Shown here one piece after another: positions 34,179 through 43,253 of a stretch of 64,000 nucleotides of DNA. Position 1 is the stretch's first letter, and every line of letters starts with the position of its first letter. The stretch covers positions 372,001-436,000 of the forward strand of contig NZ_JABBCH010000002.1 in NCBI RefSeq assembly GCF_012952295.1. The letters are read 5' to 3'. The notes under the pieces are model-generated. The model ran no database searches. It saw only the letters and a list, made by a program, of their open reading frames with translations, and was not told where the DNA came from. The stretch is from Crystallibacter degradans (GTDB lineage: Bacteria; Actinomycetota; Actinomycetes; Actinomycetales; Micrococcaceae). A program made the position numbers and the translations under genes.

Positions 34179-36542
34179 GTGGCTAACCGAACCTTCACAA
34201 CGCATCCCTGGCAGGTCCAGGAAACCTCCCTCGATCCGGAATCCCTCGGAGCGGCGGAGTCCGTCTTCGCCCTGGCGAATGGCTATGTGGGATTCCGCGG
34301 GACTTTGGATGAAGGGCAGCCGAGTGCGTCGCGGGGAGTGTTCCTGGCCGGCGTCTACGAGTACAACCCGCTGTCCTATCCGGAAGGCGGCTACGGGCAC
34401 CCCGAGTATGGCCAGACCATGATCGGGGTGGCCGACGGGACCGTGATCCGGCTCCTGGTCGACGGCGTGCCGTTGGATGTGCGGGAAGCGGCCGAGGGGA
34501 AGCACGAACGGGTGCTAGACCTGCGTGATGGCACCGTGCGACGCGAATTCGAGTGGCGCACGCCAAGCGGCGCCCGGATGCGGCTGGTTTCCACGCGCCT
34601 GGTGTCGCTGTCCCACCGCTCGGCGACGGCCATCCGCTATGAAGTGCAGGCCGTGGACCAGCCGGTGCAGGTTGCGATCCGCTCCGAACTCACGGTCAAC
34701 GGCACGCCGCCACCGGTGGACAACAGCGATCCCCGGGTGGACCAGGCACTGCGCCGTCCGTTCGAGCCCTGCCTGCGGGGTTCGCGCGGAACCGGAGGCC
34801 ACCTTGTGCACCGCACGCGGGGGAGTGGAACGTGCGTGGCCGCCGCCGTCGAGCATGAACTTGTCCTGCCGGAAGGCGCTGACGTGCACACCACGGACAG
34901 TGCGGACCAGATAGCCACGAGCGTCGTGGCCGAACTGCCGCCGGGCAGAACTGTCGGATTCGTGAAGTATGTCAGCCACGCGTGGTCGCGGGAGGATCCC
35001 GCCGCGGACCTGCGTGACCAGGCGGCGGCGGCACTCGATAGTGCGCGGCAGTTGGGCTGGGAGGGGCTGCTGGCAGAGCAGCGGCGCGTCCTCGATGACT
35101 ATTGGGATGCCGCGGACGTGGAGCTTGACGGGGATCCGGAACTCCAGCACGCCCTGCGCTTCGACCTTTTCCAGCTGCTGCAGGCCTCCGCGTGCGTGAA
35201 TGCGGCGCCGGTGGGCGCCAAGGGTCTGACGGGTTACGGCTACAGCGGGCACACCTTCTGGGACATCGACGGTTTCCTGATCCCTTCCATGGCCCTGCTG
35301 CGGCCTCAGGACGCAGTGCGGATGCTGCGCTGGCGGTCATCCGGGCTTGACCAGGCACGCGAGCGGGCGCAGGTTCTGGGGCTGGAAGGCGCCTCCTTCC
35401 CGTGGCGGACTATCGACGGCGGGGAAGCGTCCGCCTACTGGCCGGCCAGCACCGCCGCGGCTCACATCAACGCCGACGTTGCCCGGGGCTTTACGTTCTG
35501 GGCGGATGCCACCGGCGGAAAGCTCGACGACGTCGGCGGACTGGACGTTCTCGTGGAAACCGCCCGCGTCTGGGCCCGGATGCTGCATCGTGACCACGAG
35601 GGGCGCTGCCACCTGTACGGCATGACCGGCCCGGACGAGTACACCGGCGTCGTCGACGACAACGTCTTCACCAACCTCATGGCCGCGCGGAACCTGCGCT
35701 GGGCAGCCGACGCGTGCGACGACGATCCGGCGGCGGCGCAACGGCTCCAGGTGACGACGGCGGAGCTGGGGCGCTGGCGGGAGGCCGCGGACTCGATGTA
35801 CGTCCCTTACGACGACGTCGTCGGGGTGCATCCGGCGAACGAGGGGTTCACCACCTACCGCGAATGGGACTTCGAGGACAGGCAGGACGCCTACCCGGTG
35901 CAGAACCATGCGCACTACGCGAAGATCTACCGGCGCCAGGTGATCAAGCAGGCAGACCTGGAGCTTGCCCTCTGGTGGTGTTCCGATGCCTTCACGCCGG
36001 AGGAAACGGCCCGGAACCTGGACTACTACGAGGCACGGACCGTCCGCGACTCCTCGCTCTCAGCCGCAGCCCAGGCTGTGGTCTGCGCGCGCGCCGGGCA
36101 CCTTGACTTGGCGCTCGCCTACCTGCGTGAGGCTGCCTTGGTGGATCTGCGCGACCTGCAGCAGGACAGCGAGCAAGGGCTGCACCTCGCGTCGCTGGCC
36201 GGAGCGTGGCTGGCGCTCGTCTGCGGTTTGGGCGGGCTGCAGATCGAAGGAGGTGTCCTCCAGCTGGCACCGCGGCTGCCCGCGCGGCTCGGGCGCATCG
36301 CCTTCCGCTTCCAGTGGCGGGGACACCGCTTGCGTGTGGAAACCACCGCCGAGGGCACTGTCGTCCGGCTGCTCGATGGCCACCCGACGACCACGGGTCT
36401 TGAGACGGAGATCGGTCTGTCGATCGACGGCAAGGACTATACGGTGACACCCGGACGGCCCGCGGTAGCTCCGCTTTGTTCGCCGGACCCACTTCTCCCG
36501 ACGCCGACCCAGCCTGTGGGGCGGGCGCCGGACGGGATGTAG
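34179..36542 (+). CDS. GH65 disaccharide phosphorylase (trehalose/kojibiose/maltose type)
   Basis: 787 residues, the usual size for GH65. Domains: N-terminal beta-sandwich (FALANGYVGFRGTLDEGQPS), linker, (alpha/alpha)6 catalytic barrel and C-terminal beta-sheet. GYSGHTFWDIDGFLIPSM is the substrate pocket, the general acid Glu487 lies in TGPDEYTGVVDDN, and KQADLELALWW precedes the phosphate-binding region (RDSSLSAAAQAVV). It would split an alpha-linked disaccharide with phosphate to beta-glucose 1-phosphate. No beta-phosphoglucomutase is adjacent; a PfkB kinase replaces it. The GTG start has TAGCGT six bases upstream, so a separate leaderless transcript is possible. Confidence 0.9.
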   Translation: MANRTFTTHPWQVQETSLDPESLGAAESVFALANGYVGFRGTLDEGQPSASRGVFLAGVYEYNPLSYPEGGYGHPEYGQTMIGVADGTVIRLLVDGVPLDVREAAEGKHERVLDLRDGTVRREFEWRTPSGARMRLVSTRLVSLSHRSATAIRYEVQAVDQPVQVAIRSELTVNGTPPPVDNSDPRVDQALRRPFEPCLRGSRGTGGHLVHRTRGSGTCVAAAVEHELVLPEGADVHTTDSADQIATSVVAELPPGRTVGFVKYVSHAWSREDPAADLRDQAAAALDSARQLGWEGLLAEQRRVLDDYWDAADVELDGDPELQHALRFDLFQLLQASACVNAAPVGAKGLTGYGYSGHTFWDIDGFLIPSMALLRPQDAVRMLRWRSSGLDQARERAQVLGLEGASFPWRTIDGGEASAYWPASTAAAHINADVARGFTFWADATGGKLDDVGGLDVLVETARVWARMLHRDHEGRCHLYGMTGPDEYTGVVDDNVFTNLMAARNLRWAADACDDDPAAAQRLQVTTAELGRWREAADSMYVPYDDVVGVHPANEGFTTYREWDFEDRQDAYPVQNHAHYAKIYRRQVIKQADLELALWWCSDAFTPEETARNLDYYEARTVRDSSLSAAAQAVVCARAGHLDLALAYLREAALVDLRDLQQDSEQGLHLASLAGAWLALVCGLGGLQIEGGVLQLAPRLPARLGRIAFRFQWRGHRLRVETTAEGTVVRLLDGHPTTTGLETEIGLSIDGKDYTVTPGRPAVAPLCSPDPLLPTPTQPVGRAPDGM

Positions 36543-36551
36543 ACATTGGAA

Positions 36552-36580
36552 CGTAAAGCCAAGCACCGCCGTCGTAATTC
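36552..36580. repeat. 29-bp direct repeat, right copy
   Basis: Identical over 29 bases to 33143-33171 in the same orientation. It begins 10 bases after the GH65 stop codon and ends 18 bases before the glycosylase start. Confidence 0.9.
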
Positions 36581-36598
36581 CTGCAATAAGGTTGGTGC

Positions 36599-37480
36599 AT
36601 GCCCGAGATGCCCGAAGTGCAGGGACTCGTTGACTTCCTGCGGCTGAAACTCATCCCGACTGACGCCCCGCCGGCCACGATCGCGCAGGTGGAGGTGCTT
36701 TCCTTCTCGGTGCTGAAAACCGCGGACGTCCCGCTGGCCGCGCTGGGCGCCGAGCCGCTGTCCGGCGTCGAGCGCCGCGGCAAGTTCATCGTCATCAGTG
36801 CCGGAGGCGTGCATCTGGTCATGCATCTGGCGAAGGCCGGGTGGCTCCGTTGGTCGGACGCGCTGAAACCGGGGCCGCTGCGGCCGGGCAAGGGGCCGAT
36901 GGCGCTGCGCGTGCGGTTCGCGGTCGAGGGTGAGGAGAAGCCGGGGTTCGACCTGACGGAAGCCGGTACGAAGAAGTCGCTGGCTGTCTACGTGGTCAAG
37001 GATCCCCTCGACGTGCCGGGTATCGCACGGCTGGGGCCGGACGCGCTCGACGTCGACTATGCGGCTTTCGCAGAGATCGTGGCCTCGCATCGTGGCCAGA
37101 TCAAGGGCCTGCTGCGGGACCAGTCCACGATTGCCGGCATCGGCAACGCGTATAGCGACGAGATCCTGCATGCAGCGCACCTGTCGCCGTTCGCGAATGC
37201 CGCCAAGCTTGATCCTGACGAGGTGACAAGGCTGTTCGCGGCTATGCACGCCGTGCTGGAGCATGCGATTGCCAGCGCTTCGGGCCGCCCGGCAGCTGAG
37301 CTGAAGGACTCGAAACGGAAAGCGATGCAGGTGCACGCCCGCACCGGCGAAGCCTGTCCGGTGTGCGGGGACACCATCCGGGAAGTCTCCTTCGCGGATT
37401 CCTCGCTGCAGTACTGTCCTACCTGCCAGACCGGAGGGAAGTTGCTGGCGGACCGGAGGACGTCGAAGTTCTTGAAATAA
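36599..37480 (+). CDS. Fpg/Nei-family DNA glycosylase
   Basis: 293 residues. The mature N-terminus PEMPEVQGL supplies the catalytic Pro2 and Glu3. The helix-two-turn-helix is LRDQSTIAGIGNAYSDEILH and the C-terminal zinc finger uses CPVCG and CPTC. It removes oxidised bases and nicks the abasic site. The start is fixed by Pro2; no Shine-Dalgarno, but TAAGGT lies six bases before the ATG. An AlkD-like repair gene follows 86 bases later. Confidence 0.92.
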   Translation: MPEMPEVQGLVDFLRLKLIPTDAPPATIAQVEVLSFSVLKTADVPLAALGAEPLSGVERRGKFIVISAGGVHLVMHLAKAGWLRWSDALKPGPLRPGKGPMALRVRFAVEGEEKPGFDLTEAGTKKSLAVYVVKDPLDVPGIARLGPDALDVDYAAFAEIVASHRGQIKGLLRDQSTIAGIGNAYSDEILHAAHLSPFANAAKLDPDEVTRLFAAMHAVLEHAIASASGRPAAELKDSKRKAMQVHARTGEACPVCGDTIREVSFADSSLQYCPTCQTGGKLLADRRTSKFLK

Positions 37481-37566
37481 GCCGCGGTCTCCGCGTCGTC
37501 CCGGCGCAGGCGCTCGGTGGCATAACCGTAGGCTGGATCAAACACGTGAGTAAGCGGGAGGGTGGA

Positions 37567-38238
37567 ATGTCAGAGACGACGGTGGCCGAGGTGATGGCCG
37601 AACTGGCAGCGCTGGAGGATCCAAAAATGCGCGAGGCAAACGAGAAGCGCGGCGACGACCACGGGGTGAACCTCAGCAAGCTTCGGGCGGTCGCGAAGCG
37701 GCTGAAGACGCAGCAGGACCTCGCCCGCGAGCTCTGGGCGACGGACAACACAGCGGCGCGGCTGCTGGCCCTGCTGATCTGCCGGCCCAAGGCCTTCGAG
37801 CAGGACGAGCTGGACGCCATGCTGCGCGAGTCGCGCGCCCCCAAGGTGCACGACTGGCTGGTGAACTACGTGGTCAAGAAGAGCCCGCACGCCGAGGAAT
37901 TACGGGTGAAGTGGACCGCGGATGCGGATCCGGTGGTCGCCAGTGCCGGCTGGGCATTGACCACCGAGCGGGTGGCGAAGAAGCCCGAGGGGCTTGACCT
38001 TGCGGGGCTGCTCGACACCATCGAGGCGGAGATGAAGGACGCGCCGGACCGCCTCCAGTGGGCAATGAACCACACCCTGGCGCAGATCGGGATCGAGCAT
38101 CCGGAACACCGTGCCCGGGCGCTGGACATCGGCGAACGACTGGAAGTGCTCAAGGACTACCCGACGCCGCCGAACTGCACCTCGCCGTTCGCGCCGAGCT
38201 GGATCAACGAGATGGTGCGTCGGCAGGCCAGTGCATGA
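37567..38238 (+). CDS. DNA alkylation repair (AlkD/YhaZ-like) HEAT-repeat protein
   Basis: 223 residues of helical repeats: VNLSKLRAVAKRLKTQQDLA, ELWATDNTAARLLALLICRP, VHDWLVNYVVKKSPHAEELR. This matches AlkD-like glycosylases that remove N-alkyl purines without base flipping. The final YPTPPNCTSPFAPSWI motif is typical of the YhaZ-type subgroup. AGCGGGAGGG precedes the ATG. Together with the Fpg-like gene it forms a small base-excision repair cluster. Confidence 0.82.
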   Translation: MSETTVAEVMAELAALEDPKMREANEKRGDDHGVNLSKLRAVAKRLKTQQDLARELWATDNTAARLLALLICRPKAFEQDELDAMLRESRAPKVHDWLVNYVVKKSPHAEELRVKWTADADPVVASAGWALTTERVAKKPEGLDLAGLLDTIEAEMKDAPDRLQWAMNHTLAQIGIEHPEHRARALDIGERLEVLKDYPTPPNCTSPFAPSWINEMVRRQASA

Positions 38239-38498
38239 GGTAGGAAGGTGCGCAACCTAGTGGTCAGCGCCGGGTCCGGCGACCGGAGACTGTGAGGCGC
38301 CGCGGACACGGGAGCTTCCTGTCGTGCTGCTTGCCGGTGTCTCCCTTGTCCGTACACGGGATAGCGATGATAATACAGCTCATGGAGGGACCATGGCCTC
38401 CTGCGCGGAGGACCGCACCGCCTGTGCGGAGGCACCTGTTCCGGTGCGCCGGCACAGGGTATGGGCCTGCGCCTGTGGGACTTTGAGCTGATTCTTGG

Positions 38499-39626
38499 AT
38501 GCGTACGTTCGGTGTCGAGGAGGAGCTGCTGCTCGTGGATCCGGGCAGTGGCGCCGCCATGCCCGTGGCCGGGCACCTGATGGACCTGCACGCCCGCGGC
38601 GGCACGACCACAAACGCCAGCGGATCCGGCGGGTCCGGACCTGGCACGCAGTGGGCGCCGTTGGTGCACGAGTTCATGCATGAGCAGATCGAAACGCACA
38701 CGGGCGTGCATATCGGTCTTGAGGGGCTGGCCGGAGATATCAATGCCGGGCGGGCGTGGGCGGATTCCCTGGCACGGGAATCCGGCGCGAGGGCTGCCGC
38801 CCTCGGCACCGCCCCGCTGCCGGCGGAACTGCATACCGTGGCGCTGCCGCGGTATGAGGCGATCCGGGAGCGGATGGCATTCACCGCTGTCCAGCAGCTG
38901 ACCTGTGCCTGCCACATACACGTCGGCATCGCATCCCCGGACGAGGGCGCGGCCGTGTTGGACCGTATCAGGGTGTGGCGGCCGGTCCTGGCGGCGTTGA
39001 GTGCCAACTCTCCGTTCTGGGACGGCACCGATACCGGATACTCAAGCTTCCGCACCCAGCTCTGGGACCGCTGGCCGGCCACCGGCCCCATCGAGATCCT
39101 CGGCTCCGCCGGCGCCTACCGGCAACTCGTTGACGCACTCCTGGCAACCGGTGTGCTGCTCGATGAAGGGATGGTTTACTTCGATGCGCGCCTGTCACGG
39201 CACTATCCGACGGTAGAGATCCGCGTCGCGGACATCTGTCTGCGGGCCGGGGACGCGGTGCTGATCGCCGCGCTGTCCCGGGCTTTGGTCGACACGGCAG
39301 CCAGGCAGTGGCGCGAAGGCGTTCCTCCCCCGGCTGCGCCCGCTCCCCTGCTGCGGCTCGCGTCCTGGCAGGCCAGCAGATACGGCATCGAGGCCGAGTT
39401 GCTCCACCCCCTGACCGCTGTCCCCTGCCCGGCACGGGAGGTCATCGCCGTGTTCATCGGGCATGTACGGGCCGCCCTAGCCGAGAACGGCGACGAAACG
39501 CGCGTCGCCGGGCTCCTGCACAACCTGCTCGCCCGCGGCACCGGAGCCAGCCAGCAACGGACCGCCTTCCGCCGCACCGGCTCCTTCACCGACGTCATTG
39601 CCGAATCATTCCACTCCACCGGCTGA
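38499..39626 (+). CDS. Carboxylate-amine ligase, YbdK/glutamate-cysteine ligase 2 family
   Basis: 375 residues. FGVEEELLLVDPGSG is the conserved nucleotide-binding start, then HEQIETHTGVHI, CHIHVGIASPDEG and the active-site region RLSRHYPTVEIRVADICLRA. Such enzymes ligate glutamate to an amine; weak gamma-glutamylcysteine activity is known for E. coli YbdK. The ATG at 38499 begins the conserved sequence directly. The 260 bases upstream contain GC-rich inverted repeats but no recognisable gene. Confidence 0.88.
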   Translation: MRTFGVEEELLLVDPGSGAAMPVAGHLMDLHARGGTTTNASGSGGSGPGTQWAPLVHEFMHEQIETHTGVHIGLEGLAGDINAGRAWADSLARESGARAAALGTAPLPAELHTVALPRYEAIRERMAFTAVQQLTCACHIHVGIASPDEGAAVLDRIRVWRPVLAALSANSPFWDGTDTGYSSFRTQLWDRWPATGPIEILGSAGAYRQLVDALLATGVLLDEGMVYFDARLSRHYPTVEIRVADICLRAGDAVLIAALSRALVDTAARQWREGVPPPAAPAPLLRLASWQASRYGIEAELLHPLTAVPCPAREVIAVFIGHVRAALAENGDETRVAGLLHNLLARGTGASQQRTAFRRTGSFTDVIAESFHSTG

Positions 39627-39778
39627 TTCCGGGACGAGACCTACCCGGCTGACACGGTTTGACCAGCGTGTACGTCCGGCGCGGCCCGCCCCAGAGCAAG
39701 CGCAGCGGTGGGCCACCAGCCGCCAGCAATGCATCCAGCCCGGCCAGGGCACTGCCCGCGGCAAGAAGCGGCAGCGAG

Positions 39779-40009
39779 TTAGCAGCAGGATCCGTGATAT
39801 GACCGCTGGTCCCTGACCGGGCCTTGCTTGGAGGGACAGGGAACGGTGCCGTATGAGCAGAAAACGCAGCAATCGCCCTTAAGGGGCCGCACCCGTTCGC
39901 TGCACGCCGGGCATGTCCAGAAGAACCGGCATGCATCGGTTGGCATCTGCAGGGTGGTTTCCTGCCGACATGCCGGACAGGTCAGGGTGGAGATCAGCTC
40001 GATAGTCAT
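39779..40009 (-). CDS. Small zinc-ribbon-like protein with GDCCVFCSYGTVPCP motif
   Basis: 76 residues. CPAC near residue 11 and CPAC near residue 34 form a probable zinc ribbon, followed by the cysteine-dense GDCCVFCSYGTVPCP, a motif I know from short conserved proteins of unknown function. Nine cysteines precede the final CC. The start at 40009 has no clear ribosome binding site. It lies alone between the ligase gene and the MarR gene. Confidence 0.7.
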   Translation of the reverse strand: MTIELISTLTCPACRQETTLQMPTDACRFFWTCPACSERVRPLKGDCCVFCSYGTVPCPSKQGPVRDQRSYHGSCC

Positions 40010-40235
40010 GTCTTTATTCTCGTCGGTCGGCCTGTGGGATTAGCGTTCGATTCCGCATCCCGGCGGTGCGCCCTGATCGGCCGGTGCCAGGGATGCACGC
40101 AATCTCCGTGGATGTCCTGAGAACGTTCATTATCGGACGTGCCGAGGCCTGGCATTGGATATTTGACCCTACGCGGAAGCCCCGGACCGGAAGCCGAAGA
40201 GATGCCTGAGCCCGCGATGCTGGTTCCGCCGTCCC

Positions 40236-40718
40236 TCAACCGGGATCTCGCCGGACCGTGCTGGCTGCCTTCCGTGTGGTCCGGGGAATTGTCTCGCCCC
40301 AGCGGGCGGCGCCAAGCATGCGGATGATAACTGCCAGCCGCTCGCGCAGTTCCTCCACACCGGCATCGGCGCCGTCTGTAAGCTCGCGCTCAAGCTCCCG
40401 CGCCTGCTCAAGCGCCGTCTTGCCAAGGCCGGTAACATCCACCTGCTGGGAGCGCCTGTCAGCCGGGTTCGTTACACGGGTAACGTGCCCATGTGCCTCC
40501 AACCGGGACAAGGTGTTCCCCATCGTCGAGGCCTGCACCCGTATTTTAGCGGCAAGCCGGGACTGGACCATGGGCCCTTCGGCCTTGAGGACTTGCAACG
40601 CCGTGACGCCCGCGTGGGTCAGGCCCAGGGCGGCGAGCTTTTCATTCCAGGCATGCTCAACCAACCGGGCGGCAGTCGAGAGCAACCGTGGCGTCGGCCA
40701 GTTGTTCAGATCCTGCAT
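40236..40718 (-). CDS. MarR-family transcriptional regulator
   Basis: 160 residues. The winged helix is AGVTALQVLKAEGPMVQSRL then RVQASTMGNTLSRLEAHGHV, with the wing TRVTNPADRRSQQVDVT. Two tandem ATGs occur (40721, 40718). TATACT lies exactly six bases before the second, so 40718 is the likely leaderless start. A GCATGC-centred inverted repeat (40734-40739) sits just upstream of the -10 and may be its own operator. No obvious target gene is adjacent. Confidence 0.87.
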   Translation of the reverse strand: MQDLNNWPTPRLLSTAARLVEHAWNEKLAALGLTHAGVTALQVLKAEGPMVQSRLAAKIRVQASTMGNTLSRLEAHGHVTRVTNPADRRSQQVDVTGLGKTALEQARELERELTDGADAGVEELRERLAVIIRMLGAARWGETIPRTTRKAASTVRRDPG

Positions 40719-41008
40719 CATCCCAGTATAGGCAGCATGCTTACATAGGCAGGGGTCGGCGCTCGTTGGGCGGTTCAACAGTGCCCGTGGGTATCGCTGC
40801 CGGCTTCCCCCGGCCACGGGTCGAGCCAGCGATCGTCCGCGTCCTGCCCGCCCGGATGTTTGGCGCCGTAGCGTCAGATCAGCAATATGACCCACAGTCT
40901 CAACAAGCTGCCGATCATCGGCATCGAGCCTGCCTGAGGCCTGAATCGACCAAAGCCGGTGCCCGCCAAAGGAGGAATTCCCGCTAAGGCGGGCAGCGCC
41001 GTCGTTGG

Positions 41009-42061
41009 TTAGCTGGCGGTGGCCGGTTCGGTGGAACCGCGCACGATCAGCGAGCTCTCCAGGGTGAGCTGGGGTTGCTCGAGGTCGCGGCCTTCGATCA
41101 GGCCCCGCAGCTGTTCGCCGGCCTTGAGGCCCAGGCGCGCGGCGGGAAGGTGGACGCTGGTGAGGCCGGGATTGCTGGTGGCGGAGTAGGGCAGGTCGTC
41201 GAAGCCGGCGACGGCGAGCTCGTTCGGGATCCGCACGCCGGCAACGCGGGCTTCCTGTAGCACGCCGTACGCGTGGGTGTCGGTGGCGCAGACCACGGCG
41301 GTGACGCCTGCCTGTTGCCACTGCGGCCAGGCCGCGGCAAACGCCTCGGCCGACGCGCCGACGTCGATTGTGGTGCTGATTCGGTGTGCCGGATCCACGG
41401 TCATCCCGCGCGCAACAGCCTCCTCCATGAAGGCCGTACGGCGGATGGCGAACGTCGCCGTTCCGGTCACGCTGTCCAGGTAGGCCACGCGCTGGTGGCC
41501 GGAAGCGGCCAGATGGGCGGCGAGTTCGCGCGCGCCGTGGGCCACGTCGAGGTTGACCGAGGGGGCGTAGGCCTCCAGCCCCGGCGCATCGAGCAGCACC
41601 ATCGGGCCGGTGGTGGAGAGGTCTTCGAGGAACGCGGCATCGGGAGCATCCACCAGCAGGCCGGCCGGACGCAGCGCGAGGATCCGCCGGATGTCGTCCG
41701 CGCGGGGAAATTCGCCGGCCTCGGTGACGGAGAGCAGCAGTTGGAAGTCCGCGCCGAGCGACTCGCGCACGCCGGCGATGACCTTGGCGAAGAACGGGTT
41801 GGAAATGTCCGGCGCCACCAGGACCACGATGGAACTGACGCCTCTCGCCAGCGAACTGCCGACGCTGTCCACCACGTAGCCGAGCTCGGCGATGGCCTGC
41901 CGGACCCGGAAGATGTTGTCCTCGGAGACCCGGCCGCGCGTCTTGCCGTTGGCCACCAGGGAAACCGTCGCCGTGGAGACGCCGGCGCGTGCCGCCACCA
42001 TCGCCGCGGTCACCCGCCGACCGGGAGGCGGCGGCTGCTTCGGGGGGCGCGAGGAATCCAT
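41009..42061 (-). CDS. LacI-family repressor of the nucleoside operon
   Basis: 350 residues. The headpiece AAMVAARAGVSTATVSLVAN is followed by the hinge and a periplasmic-binding-like effector domain (VVLVAPDISNPFFAKVIAGV, VAGFDDLPYSATSNPGLTSV). The ATG at 42061 fits the family; upstream in-frame sequence enters the operator region. It is divergent from the nucleoside hydrolase operon, with twin palindromes between. Confidence 0.9.
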   Translation of the reverse strand: MDSSRPPKQPPPPGRRVTAAMVAARAGVSTATVSLVANGKTRGRVSEDNIFRVRQAIAELGYVVDSVGSSLARGVSSIVVLVAPDISNPFFAKVIAGVRESLGADFQLLLSVTEAGEFPRADDIRRILALRPAGLLVDAPDAAFLEDLSTTGPMVLLDAPGLEAYAPSVNLDVAHGARELAAHLAASGHQRVAYLDSVTGTATFAIRRTAFMEEAVARGMTVDPAHRISTTIDVGASAEAFAAAWPQWQQAGVTAVVCATDTHAYGVLQEARVAGVRIPNELAVAGFDDLPYSATSNPGLTSVHLPAARLGLKAGEQLRGLIEGRDLEQPQLTLESSLIVRGSTEPATAS

Positions 42062-42097
42062 GAGCCCATGATAAGCGCGTTCAAGTGCCACAAGGCA

Positions 42098-42132
42098 TCA
42101 AGCGCTTGACGTCATTAACGTCAAGCGTTTGA
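42098..42132. promoter_or_regulatory. Twin LacI-type operators
   Basis: TCAAGCGCTTGA (42098-42109) is a perfect 12-base palindrome with the central CG typical of LacI-family sites. TCAAGCGTTTGA (42121-42132) is a near-identical second site 23 bases away, centre to centre. Both lie between the lacI-like gene and the nucleoside hydrolase gene. Confidence 0.8.
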
Positions 42133-42209
42133 CGTCACCGGAGGAGAGGTGCCACACTTCCTGTGACTGAATCCCGCCGCGGCGGGCCCCGATGACGTGG
42201 AGAGAAAAC

Positions 42210-43253
42210 ATGGACGCCACTTCCGTGACCCCTGGACCGAAGAAGATCATCCTGGACTGCGATCCGGGGCACGACGACGCCGTGGCGCTGCTCCTTGCGC
42301 ATGGCAACCCGGACATCGAGCTGCTCGCCGTGACCACCGTGGTCGGCAACCAGACCCTGGCCAAGGTCACCAAGAACGCCCTGGCCGTGGGCACCATCGC
42401 CGGCATCACCGGTGTCCCGTTCGCCGCCGGCTGCGACCGCCCGCTGGTGCGCACCATCGAAACCGCGCCGGACATCCACGGCGAGTCCGGCATGGACGGC
42501 CCCGCGCAGCCCGAGTCCACCATCGAACTGGACCCGCGCCACGCCGTCGATCTCATCATCGACATGGTCATGGCGCACGAGCCCGGCACGATAACCCTGG
42601 TCCCGACCGGCGGCCTCACCAACATCGCGATGGCAGCCCGCAAGGAGCCGCGCATCGTGGAGCGCGTCAAGGAAGTTGTCCTGATGGGCGGCGGCTACCA
42701 CGTGGGCAACTGGTCCGCCGTCGCCGAATTTAACATCATTATTGACCCGGAAGCCGCGCACATCGTCTTCAACGAGAAGTGGCCGGTAGTCATGGTTGGG
42801 CTGGACCTCACGCACCAGGCGCTCGCCACTCCCGAGGTCGTCGAGCAGATCGAAGCCGTTGGCACCGGCCCGGCGCGCTTTGTCCGCGAGCTGATGGACT
42901 TCTTCGCGCAGACCTACAAGGACGCACAGGGCTTCGATTACCCGCCGGTCCACGACCCGTGCGCCGTCGCGTACGTCATCGACCCCAGCGTCATGACCAT
43001 CCGCAAGGTCCCGGTGGACATCGAGCTGCAGGGCAAACTGACCCTGGGCATGACCGTCGCCGACTTCCGCGCCCCCGCACCGGCGGACTGCCACACGTCC
43101 GTGGCCGTGGAGCTGGACCGCACCAAATTCTGGAACCTCGTCACTGATGCGCTGGTCCGGATCCGCGAAGTGGACCTCGGCACCGCCAACACCAGTACGA
43201 CGGCGGCCCCCGCCTCTGCTGCGCCCGTCACCACCGGGATGGCCACGAAATGA
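42210..43253 (+). CDS. Inosine-uridine preferring nucleoside hydrolase
   Basis: 347 residues. IILDCDPGHDDAVALLLA is the calcium-binding signature; VVLMGGGYHVGNWSAVAEFN and the late HDPCAVAYVIDP complete the active site. It cleaves ribonucleosides to base plus ribose. GGAGAG precedes the ATG at 42210. It leads an operon with an MFS importer and ribokinase that together take up a nucleoside, release ribose and phosphorylate it. Confidence 0.92.
   Translation: MDATSVTPGPKKIILDCDPGHDDAVALLLAHGNPDIELLAVTTVVGNQTLAKVTKNALAVGTIAGITGVPFAAGCDRPLVRTIETAPDIHGESGMDGPAQPESTIELDPRHAVDLIIDMVMAHEPGTITLVPTGGLTNIAMAARKEPRIVERVKEVVLMGGGYHVGNWSAVAEFNIIIDPEAAHIVFNEKWPVVMVGLDLTHQALATPEVVEQIEAVGTGPARFVRELMDFFAQTYKDAQGFDYPPVHDPCAVAYVIDPSVMTIRKVPVDIELQGKLTLGMTVADFRAPAPADCHTSVAVELDRTKFWNLVTDALVRIREVDLGTANTSTTAAPASAAPVTTGMATK

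Noticed and set aside
39595-39778. Minus-strand frame reading LLAAGSALAGLDALLAAGGP, between the small zinc protein and the ligase
   Set aside because: Composition is protein-like, but there is no start codon or ribosome binding site and it overlaps the end of the ligase gene.
40719-41008. Possible coding remnant (DADDRQLVETVGHIADLTLR) upstream of the MarR gene
   Set aside because: Too short and without recognisable family; may be chance. Nothing else found in this gap.
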